This document shows, one piece after another, positions 47,738-60,148 of a stretch of DNA of 64,000 nt. Where the stretch lies: NCBI RefSeq assembly GCF_041260155.1, contig NC_091930.1, forward strand, positions 15,566,156 through 15,630,155, in the 5' to 3' direction. This stretch comes from Ptychodera flava. Lineage: Eukaryota > Hemichordata > Enteropneusta > Ptychoderidae. The translations under genes were made by a program, and so were the position numbers. The stretch's first letter is position 1. Each line of letters opens with the position of its first letter. Below the pieces are notes generated by a model. That model made no database searches and was not told the origin of the DNA. It was given only the letters and a program-made list of their open reading frames with translations.

Positions 47738-48432
47738 TTTTGATATATTCATCAGTGTATCAGCCATGATGCCAACTTTAATGTCCCTATATATAAAAAG
47801 GTTAATACATGAAAATATTTTTTTAAAAGCAGAAAGTCCCTATTTTTGAAAATGATGAAAGATACTTTAGTATAAATAATCCATCTACTTGAAGGTGGTG
47901 TGTGACATGTAATTCATGCCAGAATTTGCACCTCCATTTTTCAACACTACCCAATGGTTATTGATACCACTCACCAATATTCTGACATCACTCACTCATT
48001 TTTTATAGCACTCATCAATGTTGAGGCCAACAATGGCTTCTGAAATTTATTAAAATTAAGCAATTAACATAATGAAAACAGAGTAGTGTATCAGAGTTGA
48101 TTTTATCTTCCTTTTTTACTGTTTTTCCTAGCATATTATAAGATATGGGAGAGAAATTTTGGTGATGTCATGTGGCATAAGCATGACATTATGACAGAGT
48201 CAAAACACTAGCAAAAACAGTTTTGAACCACTTAGGGGAAATATTGGTGATAGCTGTCAAAAATGTGTGAATAGTATCAGAATTTTGGTGGTTGGTATTA
48301 AAAAGTTAGTGAGTGGTGTTGGAAACTGAAGGTACTAATTTTAGCACAAATTACACATTATAGACGGTATGATAATTTGTGTTTGAGGTGTTTGTGTTCG
48401 ACAATACTTTCAAATTAACTGATCATACATCC
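47738..48432. other. No recognisable feature (transposon interior)
   Basis: AT-rich sequence between the transposase stop and a TTAA MITE. Partial self-similarity (ACATTATAGACGG, GTTGGTATTAAAAAG) but no gene. Confidence 0.45.
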
Positions 48433-48436
48433 TTAA

Positions 48437-48759
48437 AGAGACAAAGTCACTCATTTGTGACATTATTTTGGTTATTTTATTTTCTTGTGAAAGATCACCT
48501 ATGTTGTTCTGTTTAATGAAATATGCTTAATCACTAGTTGTTGCAATTCAACCCTCATCTTGTACATGGCCATAGCACACACAAGCTCAGATACTATAAC
48601 TGGTGGTACATTTTGCATTTTATCCATGTAGAGGGTGTGAGTTCAGTTGTAACAATCATATATTGAGTATATATCACTGAGCTGAACAACACAAATAATT
48701 TATCACAAGAAAGTAAAATATGTAATTAAATAACTTCAAAAATGAGCAATGTTGTCCCT
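48437..48759. mobile_element. TTAA-flanked MITE, 323 bp
   Basis: TTAA (48433-48436), then AGAGACAAAGTCACTCATTT. The right end is AAATGAGCAATGTTGTCCCT then TTAA (48760-48763), an imperfect inverted repeat. No coding capacity. Confidence 0.65.
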
Positions 48760-48763
48760 TTAA

Positions 48764-50186
48764 CAGTGCTGAAAAATATTTCTTCTGAGGAATTGTAAGA
48801 AATCATTCCATTTGAGTAACGTATTGCTGTTTCTTGACCTCATGTGGCCTCTGGTAGAAATAAAATTCCCATGAGTGACTTCCATGAGCAATTTTTTACA
48901 GATAATTGATACACAGAACATAAATAGTAGAAAACCCACATGTAATCACAAACAATAGCTATTGTCCCTTTCAAATGTTCAGAAATAAAAATTGTGATGA
49001 CGATATTTTAAAATTATGATCTTTTATTGGAGAAAACAAAAACTGAAATGTTATATACTTGCAATCTTACTGTTTAAAGCTGTAATATAAATAATAACAG
49101 TTGTAATAAGTTAATTTTAAAGATGGATAATAAATTAATTTTAAAGATGAATTATATTAATAAATAAAGTACCAAGTACTTGAAATATTTAAGAAGTGAT
49201 TTTGAGTGAAGACTGGTGTATTGTATCCCTTACTTTCACCAATAGAATAGCTTCAAAAATCCCATGGACTTTTTAGACTGCAGGATCTATACTATCTATA
49301 ATATAAACAAGAAAAAGAAGTTCATGATTTTTGTAGTTAACTACTGGATAAAATGGCAGTATGATATAAATTATCTCTGGTTATGTTTGCTGGTGAGTGG
49401 TCCAGGTTGCAACCAGCACAACAATAAGGAAACAGGATGACTAAAAATCTAGTATTGGAAGAGTAAATCTGTCAGACAGGAACCATAATCAACACTTGTC
49501 TCTTCAGAGTTCATACATACATGTATATCCTATAAAAAGTTGTGCAACAAGAAAGACAGATTATTTGTTGTAATTAAATTCTCAACTGCCAAACTTTGTT
49601 TCATTTCAGGCATTTTGTTTGTAATTATTTTGGCCATATGAATTGAAATGATAGTATAAGGGTTGAAGGTAAGTTTAATAATGCGAATATCTGATACAGT
49701 ACATTTGCTAAAAACATGTGTACTTTTCATAAATAATATCAAGATCAATGAACCACATGGCATGAAATCAGGTATACAGTTATAAATACTCTTAATTGAA
49801 AATAAATAATAAAATTTCTAAAATGTGCTGGCATTGCATATATTGTAATTTTTTTTTTCAAATATATATAGTAAAACTAAACTGCAAATTGCCTTGAAAG
49901 TAAAAAGAATCATGTTCTGTTATAAAATAATTCAAAGGTCATCAAATGTTGTGTATTGCATAACCATTCAAGTCTGTAAATACTAAAGAACAAATGTAGA
50001 ATGCAGTTAATATCACATGAGTAGGGTCTGGATATGGCAATAAAAAGTCATCTAAAGTCCAATGTTTACCTTGATTGAACTAGTGGAAATACCAATTAAT
50101 TTTATATTCACAAAATATTTGCACCATTATTACATCATGCAGTTATTCTAAATTCAATTAATTCACAAAATATTTACACCATTAAT
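48764..50186. other. No recognisable feature (transposon interior)
   Basis: AT-rich sequence, short open frames only. It lies between the two convergently transcribed genes of the ISL2EU element and would contain their 3' ends. Confidence 0.45.
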
Positions 50187-50463
50187 ATAGGAGATTTAGG
50201 GAAGCTTTGACACTTTAATGTCTGCTATGCATGTTTTCATATGATTAAGAGGAAGAAATAACTTGATTATTTGTACAGGATAAACAACAGAGACACCCAG
50301 TGATAGTAATCTGTCTCTGCTTCCATGCCAGATAAATTTGGGTGTCTCTGTTGTTTATCATGTACAAACAATCCTGTTATTAGGTTCCTTCCTGTAAATG
50401 ATATGAAAACGTTCAGTGTGTGTAAGAAAACATGCATGGTGGTAAAAGCTTCCCTAAATCTCC
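50187..50463. repeat. Hairpin-forming element, about 277 bp
   Basis: GGAGATTTAGGGAAGCTTT at the left pairs with AAAGCTTCCCTAAATCTCC at the right. Further in, TAAACAACAGAGACACCCA near 50281 pairs with TGGGTGTCTCTGTTGTTTA near 50338. A long palindromic MITE-like element close to the 3' end of the nuclease gene. Confidence 0.75.
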
Positions 50464-51645
50464 TGTTCTTCATGTAGTTTTGCTGTATACAATTAATTTA
50501 CATTCACAACATATTTAAAAAATATTTACACCATTGATATTTTATGCAGTTTTCTATATACATAGACTGAACTATTGGGATACAGTGGCTGGCCACGTTT
50601 CACCCGATGAGTCAGAATTTCAGGTACAACACCCTTGACAAAAAAATCAGGATTTTTTATTTCTGCTATTCCCAATTTATCATCGACTGTTAAATCTTCA
50701 ACCAATAAGTCTACACTGGCACCCTGCCATGGTCTTTCGAGATCAATAATAAACCCTGTCGTGCAACCTGTGATACTAGTATGCCCCCTTTTCCGCATTT
50801 CATTGAGATAGATATCCACAGCAGGCCCCTCCATATCAAGTCCATATGACATGCTTTGGTACAGATGATTTCTTATCGTATTGCATAATTTCTTTGACAA
50901 GATTATCGGGTGGCGTGCTCTCTCTATTTTCTTTATTCGACCAAATATTGAAGCTGTTACTCTGCCAGCTCTATACTCAAACCATTGCGGGTTTTTTGAC
51001 TGACCTTTTGTGTAATGTTGAATTATTTTAACCTCAGCTGTTGTCATAGATTTCATTGACTCTTTAAAATTAACAAATTTATCAACAAAGAATGAAGATG
51101 ATAGGTCAGCATTGTCAGGGATATCATCATCTTTATTTTCAGGAAGTAATTTATGATTGGTAGTCTTGTTAGTGCAATTAATTTCTTGAACATTTGTGTT
51201 TATTACAGTTGGGGGTATTTGTGTTGACACAGTGGTATTAAGTGCTACTGTGAAATCTTCATGTGAAGATATTACCAGATGTTCTGGCATAAGTTGCCCT
51301 TTCAATTTCAGCCTTTTTTCAGCTGGCCTGACTCTATGAAAGGCTAGACTGTGTGCTGCAGGAACCACAACTCCTGAATTCAAAAGCCTGCCTTGGAGCT
51401 TCAACAGAGCATCATAATCAACAAGTCTCTGCAAGACTGCTCTACCATCATGTTGCCTTTGTGTAGAACTATCTCTTTTTACCTCTTTTCCATGTTCTGG
51501 CTTATAAACGTCAATTTCTGACAATGGTTTTGGTATCACTTTACTATATGTAAACAAATAGCAAAAATATAAATCAGTCTATCACACCAAGGTTATGTAC
51601 AAAGCACATTATAAACTTACAGCTGAAATATTGGTTTAAAATTTA

Positions 51646-51832
51646 GGGACTGGTCAGTTTCTTCTGTGGGGAGGGGGATTCATGAGTGAGTCACCCCGAC
51701 AAGACATTGGTGGTAGGGGGTCACTGTGTTTTGGAAATGCTCTGTGGGGGTGGGGGGTCAGTTGTTTTTTGATTGCCAGGAATCTTTAATTCTAGCCGTA
51801 CGAGTCCCCCGCCAAAGAAACTGACCATTCCC
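51646..51832. mobile_element. TA-flanked MITE in an intron of the nuclease gene, 187 bp
   Basis: TA, then GGGACTGGTCAGTTTCTT; the right end is AAGAAACTGACCATTCCC then TA. Near-perfect 18-bp inverted ends and a TA target suggest a Tc1/mariner-type MITE. The interior is G-rich with several GGGGG runs. Confidence 0.8.
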
Positions 51833-52324
51833 TAGTATGGAAACTCATATTACCTTTTTTGGCAATCCATTTACAGAGTACTTCTGTTGTTGCTGGTCCA
51901 TTCTCCAAATCTTTGTAACCATTGGCAACAAAATCTTCCAATGCAAATAACATGGCTGCAATATGGCTACATGCCTCCCCAAGACTGAAAGAAAAAAAAT
52001 GAAAGAAATCAATAATTTATACACTTGTTTAGTACAATCTATTCAGCTTGTCAAGAATATCTGTACACATAACACACATTCTTGTGTTATTACAGTTAAA
52101 TTCAAGTTTTGGGCAAACTTTAGCTGACAAAAATATTATCACTTGGTAATTATATTAATTTTTTGTTGTAAAACTGTATATTAGCATATAAATCTCTTCA
52201 GTGAGTACAAATAGAAACTTGTTGACTCAAATAAACAATATTACTAAAATATCAACATGGTATTTTTATCAACGTGAAAGGAGCCCCAAATCAAAACCAC
52301 ATTAAAACCTGCATGGGACATTAA

Positions 52325-52848
52325 AGGCCCATGAGCTGCAACTCTACGAAATTTGTCCAACCGCAGGGTACCTCCAAGTTACTCAGATATTCATTGCAAT
52401 GTGCAAATTGGACGATATAGTCTTTAACTATGCCTCAACAACGTTTGCTTGTGGCAGAATAGGCAAGAAATTGAACAGATTTTTGTTCATTTCAAATTTT
52501 CCGCCATTTTCAAAATCTTACCATGGTATGTGAAAAACGGAGACTTTTTTGTCAAAGTGGAGTGAATCCCTTTTCCTTCCTTTAAGTGGGTTGTGCAGTG
52601 TTGTATTTCTAAAGATTCAAATGTGTACATGCGCCGTTTACATCTTTTATCATGTAGTTGTATGGAGGCGGCCATATTTGGTTGCGGCACCCGTTTATTA
52701 TTTGTCTTACTGAAACATTCCCGTGCAGTCTCACTTAGTGGATAATTATACTGGAGTAAACATCTCTAAGTCGAAACATCTCTATGAGCTGATTATAATA
52801 TAAATATAAAATCATGAAATAATGATAAAATTTGCAGCTCATGTGCCA
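52325..52848. mobile_element. TTAA-flanked MITE, 524 bp
   Basis: TTAA (52321-52324), then AGGCCCATGAGCTGCAA; the right end is TTGCAGCTCATGTGCCA then TTAA (52849-52852). The 17-bp inverted ends differ at two or three positions. It sits between exons 2 and 3 of the nuclease gene and has no coding capacity. Flanking sequence belongs to the repeat shared with 42410-42800. Confidence 0.8.
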
Positions 52849-53915
52849 TTAAAGGTATAGTGTCACCTGTTCCAATTTTGCCACAGTTACCATGGAAAGA
52901 TAAAATCTAACCAATCACACATTTTAACCGGGTGGCCGCTTTTAAAAAGAGCGCCCTCACATTGGCATTTTGAATACCAAGGAACGCCCCTTTGACCATA
53001 TATGGGCATATTTAGATTACAAGTGACTGTGTGCCATTAACATTATGTAACAGTTTATAAAGTCATGCATTGTTGAGATATAGTGGAGGATTGAACTTGA
53101 TTTTCTGGTCTGTACAAGAAAATGTTAAACTGCATGTTTTATCTTGTCTGTCGACAAGCAGGGTAGGTATTGCATACACCTCACAAGTATTCAAGTAGCC
53201 AAACAACCTAAAAAAACTTCTCATGTCATTTATTAAAGTAAACATACAACAGCAATGCGCCCATATTTTTACGGTCATTCACACAACAAACCCTGGACAC
53301 GGCTACCAAAATCACTCGAAAGTAGCACACCCAAAACAAAAGAAAGAAAATTTGGTCATAAATGAAAACTTACCCAGCTACGCACTGACACGATCCACCG
53401 TAAATACAACCATCACTTGCAATAGTAATATGAACTGTGTAAGTCTTTGGAGTATCTTCAGAGGCATTTACGCATCCTTTCACTAACATGAATTTCTTGC
53501 TGATGTTTTTAAGATAGTGAAGCTGTAAACTGTGCACATGACCGCCAAGTTTTGTTGAAAACTTACAGGAGGTACACCCGTATATCTGTTCTCCAACAAG
53601 ATTTCACAGCATGATATGGCGGAAATTTTGAAAACTCGTCTTTGAGCGTGTCGTCTGCTGCGTACGTCACCCGGGGTTTCTTCGCCGGCAACAGTGGAGC
53701 AAGGCTCTGATTGCCGCTCCTTGAAATGCCATAATGGACGCAGAGCTGGAGTAAAAGATCCTGTTTTGCAACGTTACCATCAAGTCCCAACTTTTACAAA
53801 GACTTCGAAAATCGCGAACTTTCATTCGTTTTAAATCTGCAAAGTTTGGATGAGGAGTTGAGTTACCGAGGCTCGCCATCTTGAATCAATATGTAAACAG
53901 TGGTCGCGCCGTGCG

Positions 53916-53975
53916 TTGCTGTGTCCCTACTTCCGCATTCGATGTAACATCCGCCGCAATGAATGCTGAATATGG
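53916..53975 (-). repeat. ISL2EU terminal inverted repeat (right)
   Basis: Reverse complement contains CATTGCGGCGGATGTTACAT and AATGCGGAAGTAGGGACACA, pairing with 34975-35030. The nuclease gene start codon lies about 40 bp inside it. Confidence 0.85.
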
Positions 53976-53998
53976 AAAAAGGTCTATATATACATATT

Positions 53999-53999
53999 A

Positions 54000-54063
<64 letters not shown>
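53999..54063. repeat. (TA)n microsatellite at the right boundary of the ISL2EU element
   Basis: About 28 TA units, with imperfect TA sequence just before it (53984-53998). It is the counterpart of 34915-34963. Confidence 0.95.
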
Positions 54064-54065
<2 letters not shown>

Positions 54066-54599
54066 GAAGGTTTGTTTTGAAAATTTTATTAAAGTAAAAA
54101 GATAGGGAGAAACCTGAGATAAAAAACAGGTATTGAACTTAGTACTAATGAAAAACAATCTTCAAAGTCTCATGTGTCTGCAGTAAGACTTTGCACAGCA
54201 ATCTTTGAGAAAATCATCAAACCAGAGCAATCTGATTTCTATAATGAATCACACTACGGTAAAACACCTTCAAGGAAATGCTGTACTTTAAAACCTATAA
54301 AAGTAATATAATAATGTCAAAGTACACCTTCCCGATTTTAATTGTTAGCAGAAAAAACAGGAACAAGATATGTTTCAACACTCGAGAATACGATTTAAAC
54401 GTATCCTGCGCAATACCACTCGACGTGCACTATAGAAATAGTAGCGGAACCAGCACGAAATCAAAACATGGTGTCAAAATTCACCCTTATAAATTTGGCT
54501 ATTATTACCTTTTAATCCATTCAATACAATAAGATAAAATACAACACGTTGATTCTACTAACATTGAAATAGATACAAAAGTACAATTTACGGTGTTCT

Positions 54600-54660
54600 T
54601 CAATCGGGGTTCTAACCATAACATACGGCATGCAGTCACCTAGCGGAGAAACAACAGACA
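54600..54660 (-). repeat. tRNA-like repeat fragment, copy 1
   Basis: CAATCGGGGTTCTAACCATAACATACGGCATGCAGTCACC is closely related to copy 2 about 310 bp to the right. On the minus strand it resembles the T-arm and anticodon-arm region of a tRNA, but the B-box is mutated. Likely a SINE-type or tRNA-derived fragment. Confidence 0.45.
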
Positions 54661-54904
54661 GATCCGCTAGGTCAAATCTCCACTCCCAAACAAGAGTAGT
54701 TCAATAACCGGGCTAAGTTGTTACATTTTTCTGACTACGACTTCTCCACACGTTGTAAAGTTCATGAAGCACTCACGCTCACACACTCAACTATCACACA
54801 TCGCATACAAACTTTATCGAAGTGATGAATACATACATAGCTTAAACTGGGCGAAAGACAGCCTCGGGGACAATTCTGTCCACCAGCAGAGCTATCAACC
54901 CAGG

Positions 54905-54985
54905 GTAGAAAATACGGTGTTTTCAATCGGGGTTCGAACCCACAACATACGGTATACAGTCACCGAGCATCATTACTAAGTATCC
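54905..54985 (-). repeat. tRNA-like repeat fragment, copy 2, with intact B-box
   Basis: On the minus strand it reads GCTCGGTGACTGTATACCGT and then GTGGGTTCGAACCCCGATTG. GGTTCGAACCC matches the RNA polymerase III B-box, and the preceding part could form an anticodon arm. The A-box region is weak and no acceptor stem pairs, so it is tRNA-derived rather than a tRNA gene. Confidence 0.5.
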
Positions 54986-57471
54986 CTTGCCCGTGCCTGG
55001 CAAGCTACTATTCTATTGTTTTAAACCCACGCCATGAATTGATTAAAACAGTAATAACAACTCAATATTATTAGTAGTTGAAATACAAAAGAACATGTAC
55101 GCAGAATACCTCCATTAGACGGATAAGTTACAGGGTGAATTTTTAAATGCGCAAACGAGAAAAACCATGTTGTCGATTCCTTACTGGCATTTCGTGGCAC
55201 CAGTATTGCTAAAGTCCAAAATGAGTGGAATCGCAGCTTACCTTATCGCGTCCTATCGTGAGCATGAAATATTAATGTTTGCTCAAATATGGAAGATTGT
55301 GACATTATAAAGTTGAGTCAAGACGTGCCACTGGACAGACACCAGGAAAGAAAAAACCGGTAGAAAACAATAATAATAAGTTTAGTTCAATGGGAATTTG
55401 TAAATGTTCATCTTGATTATGACAAATTACATAATAGGCAATTACGATTAGCCAAAGAAAATACATTGAGTCAAAACATGACAAAACTATCTGAGTAATA
55501 TAAGCAGAACAAATACGAATATATAAAAAAGTGCAAATAAAAGCTATAAGTTGGTCGAGCAACATTCATCTAAGTGGAAATTAAAAAAAGCCAATAGTTC
55601 GAACTTTTATAGCGAAAAAATCGCGCCTGTCATCTCTGCCCGGTTGTGAAACGTAATGTATTGTAAATTCTATGCGCGTAACGCACATTCGATTTTGCTA
55701 CATTATATTAGAATGATGCCGTGATTTAAAATGTAAACAAAATGAACCTAGCTTTGTTTTTCAATCTGTACCGGACATAATCATACAGCAGACATAATTT
55801 GTCTCTACCTACTTTTATTGGCGGACTGCTCATGAAGTTAGCCTAAGTCAATGTCGATTGAAAAGTATACGATAATTCACAACACAAATTTATGTCAGCC
55901 TTGTTTTTAAATACTTACCATTCAATTGTTATTAGGTAATTATAGACATGCAATAAATATAAAGAAAACAAAATAGAAAGATAATAGAATAATTTCCATG
56001 AATTTGAAAAAATTAAACAATCAAGAACGTGCTATTTTGGAATCAGCAACTCTTTTTACTGTGGATAAACTCAATCATACTGAAAAACAGCGTGCTGCTG
56101 GTTTGTCAAGTGTCGTTATTATAGCGTTTAAACGGAAAGTCGCCACCGAGAACGATTAATTCTCGTTTCAACAGAGAACGTGATATTTAACTTTTGACTG
56201 AAGTTTACGTTTTTCATTACTTGTACAAAACTCGACCGTCGCGATTTTTAGAATGACGCATTCAGTTATCAGCGTGGTTACAGATTCACATTGTTTTACA
56301 TTATCGCGGAGCCAAAACAAGTCGCTTTTTAGAATTGTTCGAGTTTCGTGTCAGAATAGACTTATTTCAGTTTTTCGCCAACTGCTACCATTTATCTTTA
56401 AAGGGGATGTTCACCATGTGCTAGCTTTGTGGTCACTTACCCCGGAAAAAGCAGTTTTCGCCATTATAACTAGCGCGATTTTTTACAAAAGCAGATAAAA
56501 ATAGTACAGGAAAATGTCCATGTAATTTGCATCATGGGAAAAAAGCTCCAGGCTTGGAGCTTTCATCACATGATATGGAAGGGACTATCTTCCCACGGGT
56601 TTGGCATTGATATATTTTCACCTGCATCATTGGTGATGGAGATACCACCTCTGTATATGCGTCTAATGCTATTGTTACACAGTCACTACGTAAATGAAAC
56701 TGCGATGGATTCACAGATTGTAGACTGAATGGAGTGAATAACAGGTGCGATGCTTATCATATCGTTTACTCCATATGTCAAGATGCATAATTCATATGAC
56801 AATGTACTTTTGATAAAAATCGATGCTATAAAGGTCCTTTCAAGAAGAAAGTTTTTACATAATGATCGCCTCGTAACGAGTAGTACAAAACGTTTGTGTC
56901 TTAACATTTTGAAATCATGTTTGCACGTCGTAGAGGCCAAATTAATCTATGGTACAAAGCAGCAATACAAGTTATCGACGTGCATCCTATAAAGAAAAGA
57001 ACAATAAGTTGAACTGCGCATTTCATTTGCTCGATTTAGTTTACTCCTGGGAATATTTACTCAGATTTTGGAAATGCATCTGTTGGGTTAAACATAAGTA
57101 AGTGTACGTGGCAAAATATAAGTCTTGACAGAACGATATTTTATGAGCATTGCAATTATAAATGCAATACATCTAATTGCGCTGATTATGTCATTTCCTC
57201 CGTCAATAAAAAGTCCGTAAGAAATGTAACTAGCTAGGGAATGTTCTTATCTTAGACATGACCAGTCCGAAACAATGCTCGTTAAACACCGCTACAGACT
57301 AAGCCAAGCTGTGTACCCGATGCAGACGGCATAGTGTCTGAACAGTCAGTGAAATGTGTGGGTAACTGAAAAGTTATATTTCAGGAGTTCGTGAGATGTA
57401 ACAGGTGTCTGGCCATTCTATCTAAATTACCAATTTCAAAGATAGCCATGATTGAGATCGGCAGGTGGTCA

Positions 57472-57472
<1 letters not shown>
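54986..57472. other. No recognisable gene (2.5 kb)
   Basis: Short open frames on both strands without family resemblance. I see no clear repeat in it. Confidence 0.5.
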
Positions 57473-57502
<30 letters not shown>

Positions 57503-57533
57503 GTGTTGTTGTTGTTGTTGTTGTATTTTTTAT
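57473..57533. repeat. (TTG)n microsatellite
   Basis: About 20 TTG triplets with a few substitutions. Any Leu- or Val-rich frame through it is an artefact. Confidence 0.95.
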
Positions 57534-57659
57534 TTTAAGTGTCCTATGTGGACTTATTCACCATTTAAATAAATTACAATGAAGACTTTTCTATTGCCAC
57601 ATCCAGCCCGCTGGGCTTATAAGACACATTAATAATAGTGAATACCAAAAAAGGAGACA

Positions 57660-58460
57660 TTATTTGTAAAGTGTGCTTTTCCTTCTAGAAAATGCTCTAT
57701 AAATGTAGTCTGCTACATCATAAAAGAATTTTGTCATAAGTATACATAACTTTTTATGCTTGCTTAAGTCATTAAAATCTGGCATAACATGTATCTTGTC
57801 TAAAAGTGACGTACGGTAATCTTCATACAGAGTACATTGAAACAAAAAATGAAATTCATCTTCAACATGAAGAGGACAGAATTTGCATAGCCTTTGTTCC
57901 ACTGCAAGATTACTGAATCTCCCGTTTCTATTTTAAGTGGGAGAATGCCCGTCCTAAATTGGGCCATGAGAGACTGCATCGCACGAGGCATACACCTGTC
58001 AAATACATTTCTTTTTTCCGTATTCCTTTTTAAAAAATCAATACGTTCTTAATTTTGACTTTTGTTGCACATCTAGTTCCCATTTTCTAGCATGAAAGTT
58101 TCTTAACATTTCACGAGCTTCTTCTAATTTTATCGTTTCTCGGTTCATAAGTTTATTTTGAAAGCCAATGTCTGAGAAAACACTTTTTTATATCGTAAGA
58201 CCAACTTTTTGTTTGCAAAGTATAATAAGCTGATTTCATCATTCTGTTGTCTGGTGTTTTCAACAGTCTATTCCAGAAACGTAACATATCAAGCTTTCGA
58301 CGAAAACTTGGGTTATCCCACCTCATGTCTCCAGTTAAAGCCAACTTTGGACATATTTTGTACACCAATGAAATATCTCAAAGCTCGATCTTGTATCATA
58401 TTATATCATGCTGTACCATGCGCCATTCTGATTGGACGAGAACTCATTCCACCGATACTA
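57660..58460 (-). pseudogene. LINE (non-LTR retrotransposon) ORF2 C-terminal remnant
   Basis: Read right to left in shifting frames: RALRYFIGV near 58380, MRWDNPSFRRKLDMLRFWNR, SLMAQFRTGILPLKIETG, then EQRLCKFCPLHVEDEFHFLF with QCTLY (57902 to 57830), ending RRKSTLYK at 57660. The CCHC-like C-x2-C and EDEFHFL block at the end of a reverse transcriptase ORF is common in invertebrate LINEs. The reverse transcriptase domain itself is missing. It is a 5'-truncated, frameshifted copy, as usual for LINE insertions. Confidence 0.8.
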
Positions 58461-58891
58461 AAATACTCTGTAAAATTTTCTTTACAGTAATTCTTGCATT
58501 TAAATATTCAAAACCCTTCATCACTTCCTTCATCGTCAGGGTCCGATGTATTTCCTAGCTTGAAACGATGCAACTCATCTTCCAGAGAACATAAAAATTG
58601 ATCTCATGTATGGTCATCAAAGCAATCATTGTATAGAGACTGGAAATAATCATACCAAGTTTGCAGGGAAGTCTCATTAGATGTACTCTCTTTGCGATGT
58701 ACAACTCTTTTCATCACAGTCCGAAATCACCTGAATTTCCACGTGCAACGATTCAAAACGCCACATCTTATTTTGTCTTGAAATCATTGAAATTACGTTG
58801 AAAAGAAGCGCTTCATGATTCAGAGAGGTGAGATCTGGTATATATGGAAGCTGTCGAATGAACACCGAGGTCAACTTTTGCCTAAGCTTAA

Positions 58892-59244
58892 GGTAGTATG
58901 TTCTTCGAAAGCGAAAGACTTAAATTCTGCTCAAACTTTCCTCAAGGAATATTTCAACCGTTCTCTTTCAAAATCAAGAATAAAAATCAGGGGTCACTGT
59001 GCAAATTTTAGTACTAGATAAACAAATTACCCGAGATTTTCGATATTTGAAATTCAAAATGGCCGCCATCCCTGTGTTAACTCTATATGGAGGAAAAACA
59101 CAAATGTTCGATTTTCGAAAAACTAAACCGATGAAAGTTTCTCTTTCTCCAAGAGCTTCATAATGAGCCCCTACAAGTGGTAGACAAGAAAAGAATAGTA
59201 AAAGTTTGAGAGTCCGAGTATCTGTCCCCGAGGCGTGTTCTACC
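58892..59244. mobile_element. TTAA-flanked MITE, 353 bp
   Basis: TTAA (58888-58891), then GGTAGTATGTTC; the right end is GCGTGTTCTACC then TTAA (59245-59248). Short imperfect inverted ends sharing GGTAG with the element at 38839. Its minus-strand open frame (58974-59276) crosses the boundary and is not a gene. Confidence 0.6.
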
Positions 59245-59248
59245 TTAA

Positions 59249-60148
59249 GTATTTGGAGTGGTGACAATGATGACAATCGATAGGAAAATGATCTGAATCA
59301 GTTTTCGTTATAACATTAAATCGATTCACATAGGAAAACAAATCTGAGGACACAATACATTAATATAATACACTACAACCGTTTGATATGATACAAGTAA
59401 CATTTTCTTCCATATCGTTAAGAAGGCGACCATTAACATTATGAAAATCAAAATTTTTATAAATATTCAACAAAGCTTTGCCGGCTTCATTTACATGTTT
59501 ATCTTTAGAATGACATGGCAAATGGAAATGAGATGGCCCATAGATGACACCTTCAAGTGGAAGGTAGTTGTCGAATCATCAAAAAGTAAATTATCTTCCC
59601 TGCAGGTTCTTGGATTGAAAACGCCTCCTCAAATAAAGCATTTTCATTATCTGAACTGTAAAAAAAATCCTTAGCTGAGTTTCTAGAGTATCAAATGCTA
59701 CCGCTATGTCCTCTGGTCTGATGTAACAACATCCTAAGATTTCATCTTTATCAAAGTGCAAGAAGATTTATTGACATTTACAAAATGATACACCATTCTT
59801 TAGATTACTGGAAAACTTTATGGACTCTGCTGACAATCAATTTTTTAATATATAGAGTAATATCTCCACTCGGACGACTAATCCGACTAGGTTTTACTGA
59901 AGAAAAGTAAAGACGGTATATTTTGGTTAATATATAACAAAATCATTCAGATGGCAGATATTTCTAGCAAACCTCGTAATTCTCACAAATGAAATGTCGG
60001 TCATTCACTTTGAGATTAAGTCGGCTCACGTTCCAAATAAACTTCGGCTTGACACAGGCTTTGGCCGGCTTGCTATCTGTCACTGTGGCACACTTGAAAA
60101 AAACGACATCGTAATTGTGTATTGTGTGATATCTTGTTGTTGTCCGAA
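59249..60148. other. No recognisable gene
   Basis: Short open frames only, no repeat recognised. Confidence 0.45.

Larger units (their letters stand above)
50526..53879 (-). pseudogene. SAP - SWIM zinc finger - YqaJ nuclease gene of the ISL2EU element, four exons
   Basis: Exon 1 (53879-53567) starts MASLGNSTPHPNF and has a SAP-like helix-turn-helix (LKRMKVRDFRSLC, then LGLDGNVAKQDLLLQL) broken by a frameshift in an A-run near 53793. Exon 2 (53499-53374) ends with the SWIM Cys pair CQC. Exon 3 (51984-51854) begins LGEACSHIAAMLFALEDF, supplying the Cys-x-His of SWIM. Exon 4 (51543-50526) carries the YqaJ exonuclease domain: WFEYRAGRVTAS (about residues 192-203 of this frame), YGLDMEGPAVDIY, GASVDLL with catalytic Asp and GIAEIKNP with the Glu-x-Lys. 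All introns have GT-AG ends. The exon 3-4 junction is out of phase as read (an A6 run precedes the donor) and the C-terminus looks short. The product is presumably a nuclease acting with the transposase. Confidence 0.85.
34964..53984. mobile_element. ISL2EU-like DNA transposon (about 19 kb with nested insertions)
   Basis: Inverted ends share CATTGCGGCTTATGTTACGT (left) with a reverse-complement form at the right, then AATGCGGAAGTAGGGACA on both sides. Between them are a THAP/HTH/DDE_Tnp_4 transposase on the plus strand and a SAP, SWIM zinc-finger and YqaJ-nuclease gene on the minus strand, the two-gene plan described for ISL2EU elements. Six or more younger insertions account for much of the length: 38839-41997, 43812-47602, 48437-48759, 50187-50463, 51646-51832 and 52325-52848. 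Without them it would be about 10-11 kb. Both genes are broken. Confidence 0.85.

Noticed and set aside
54905..54985. Functional tRNA gene
   Set aside because: B-box is present but there is no pairing acceptor stem and the A-box is poor.
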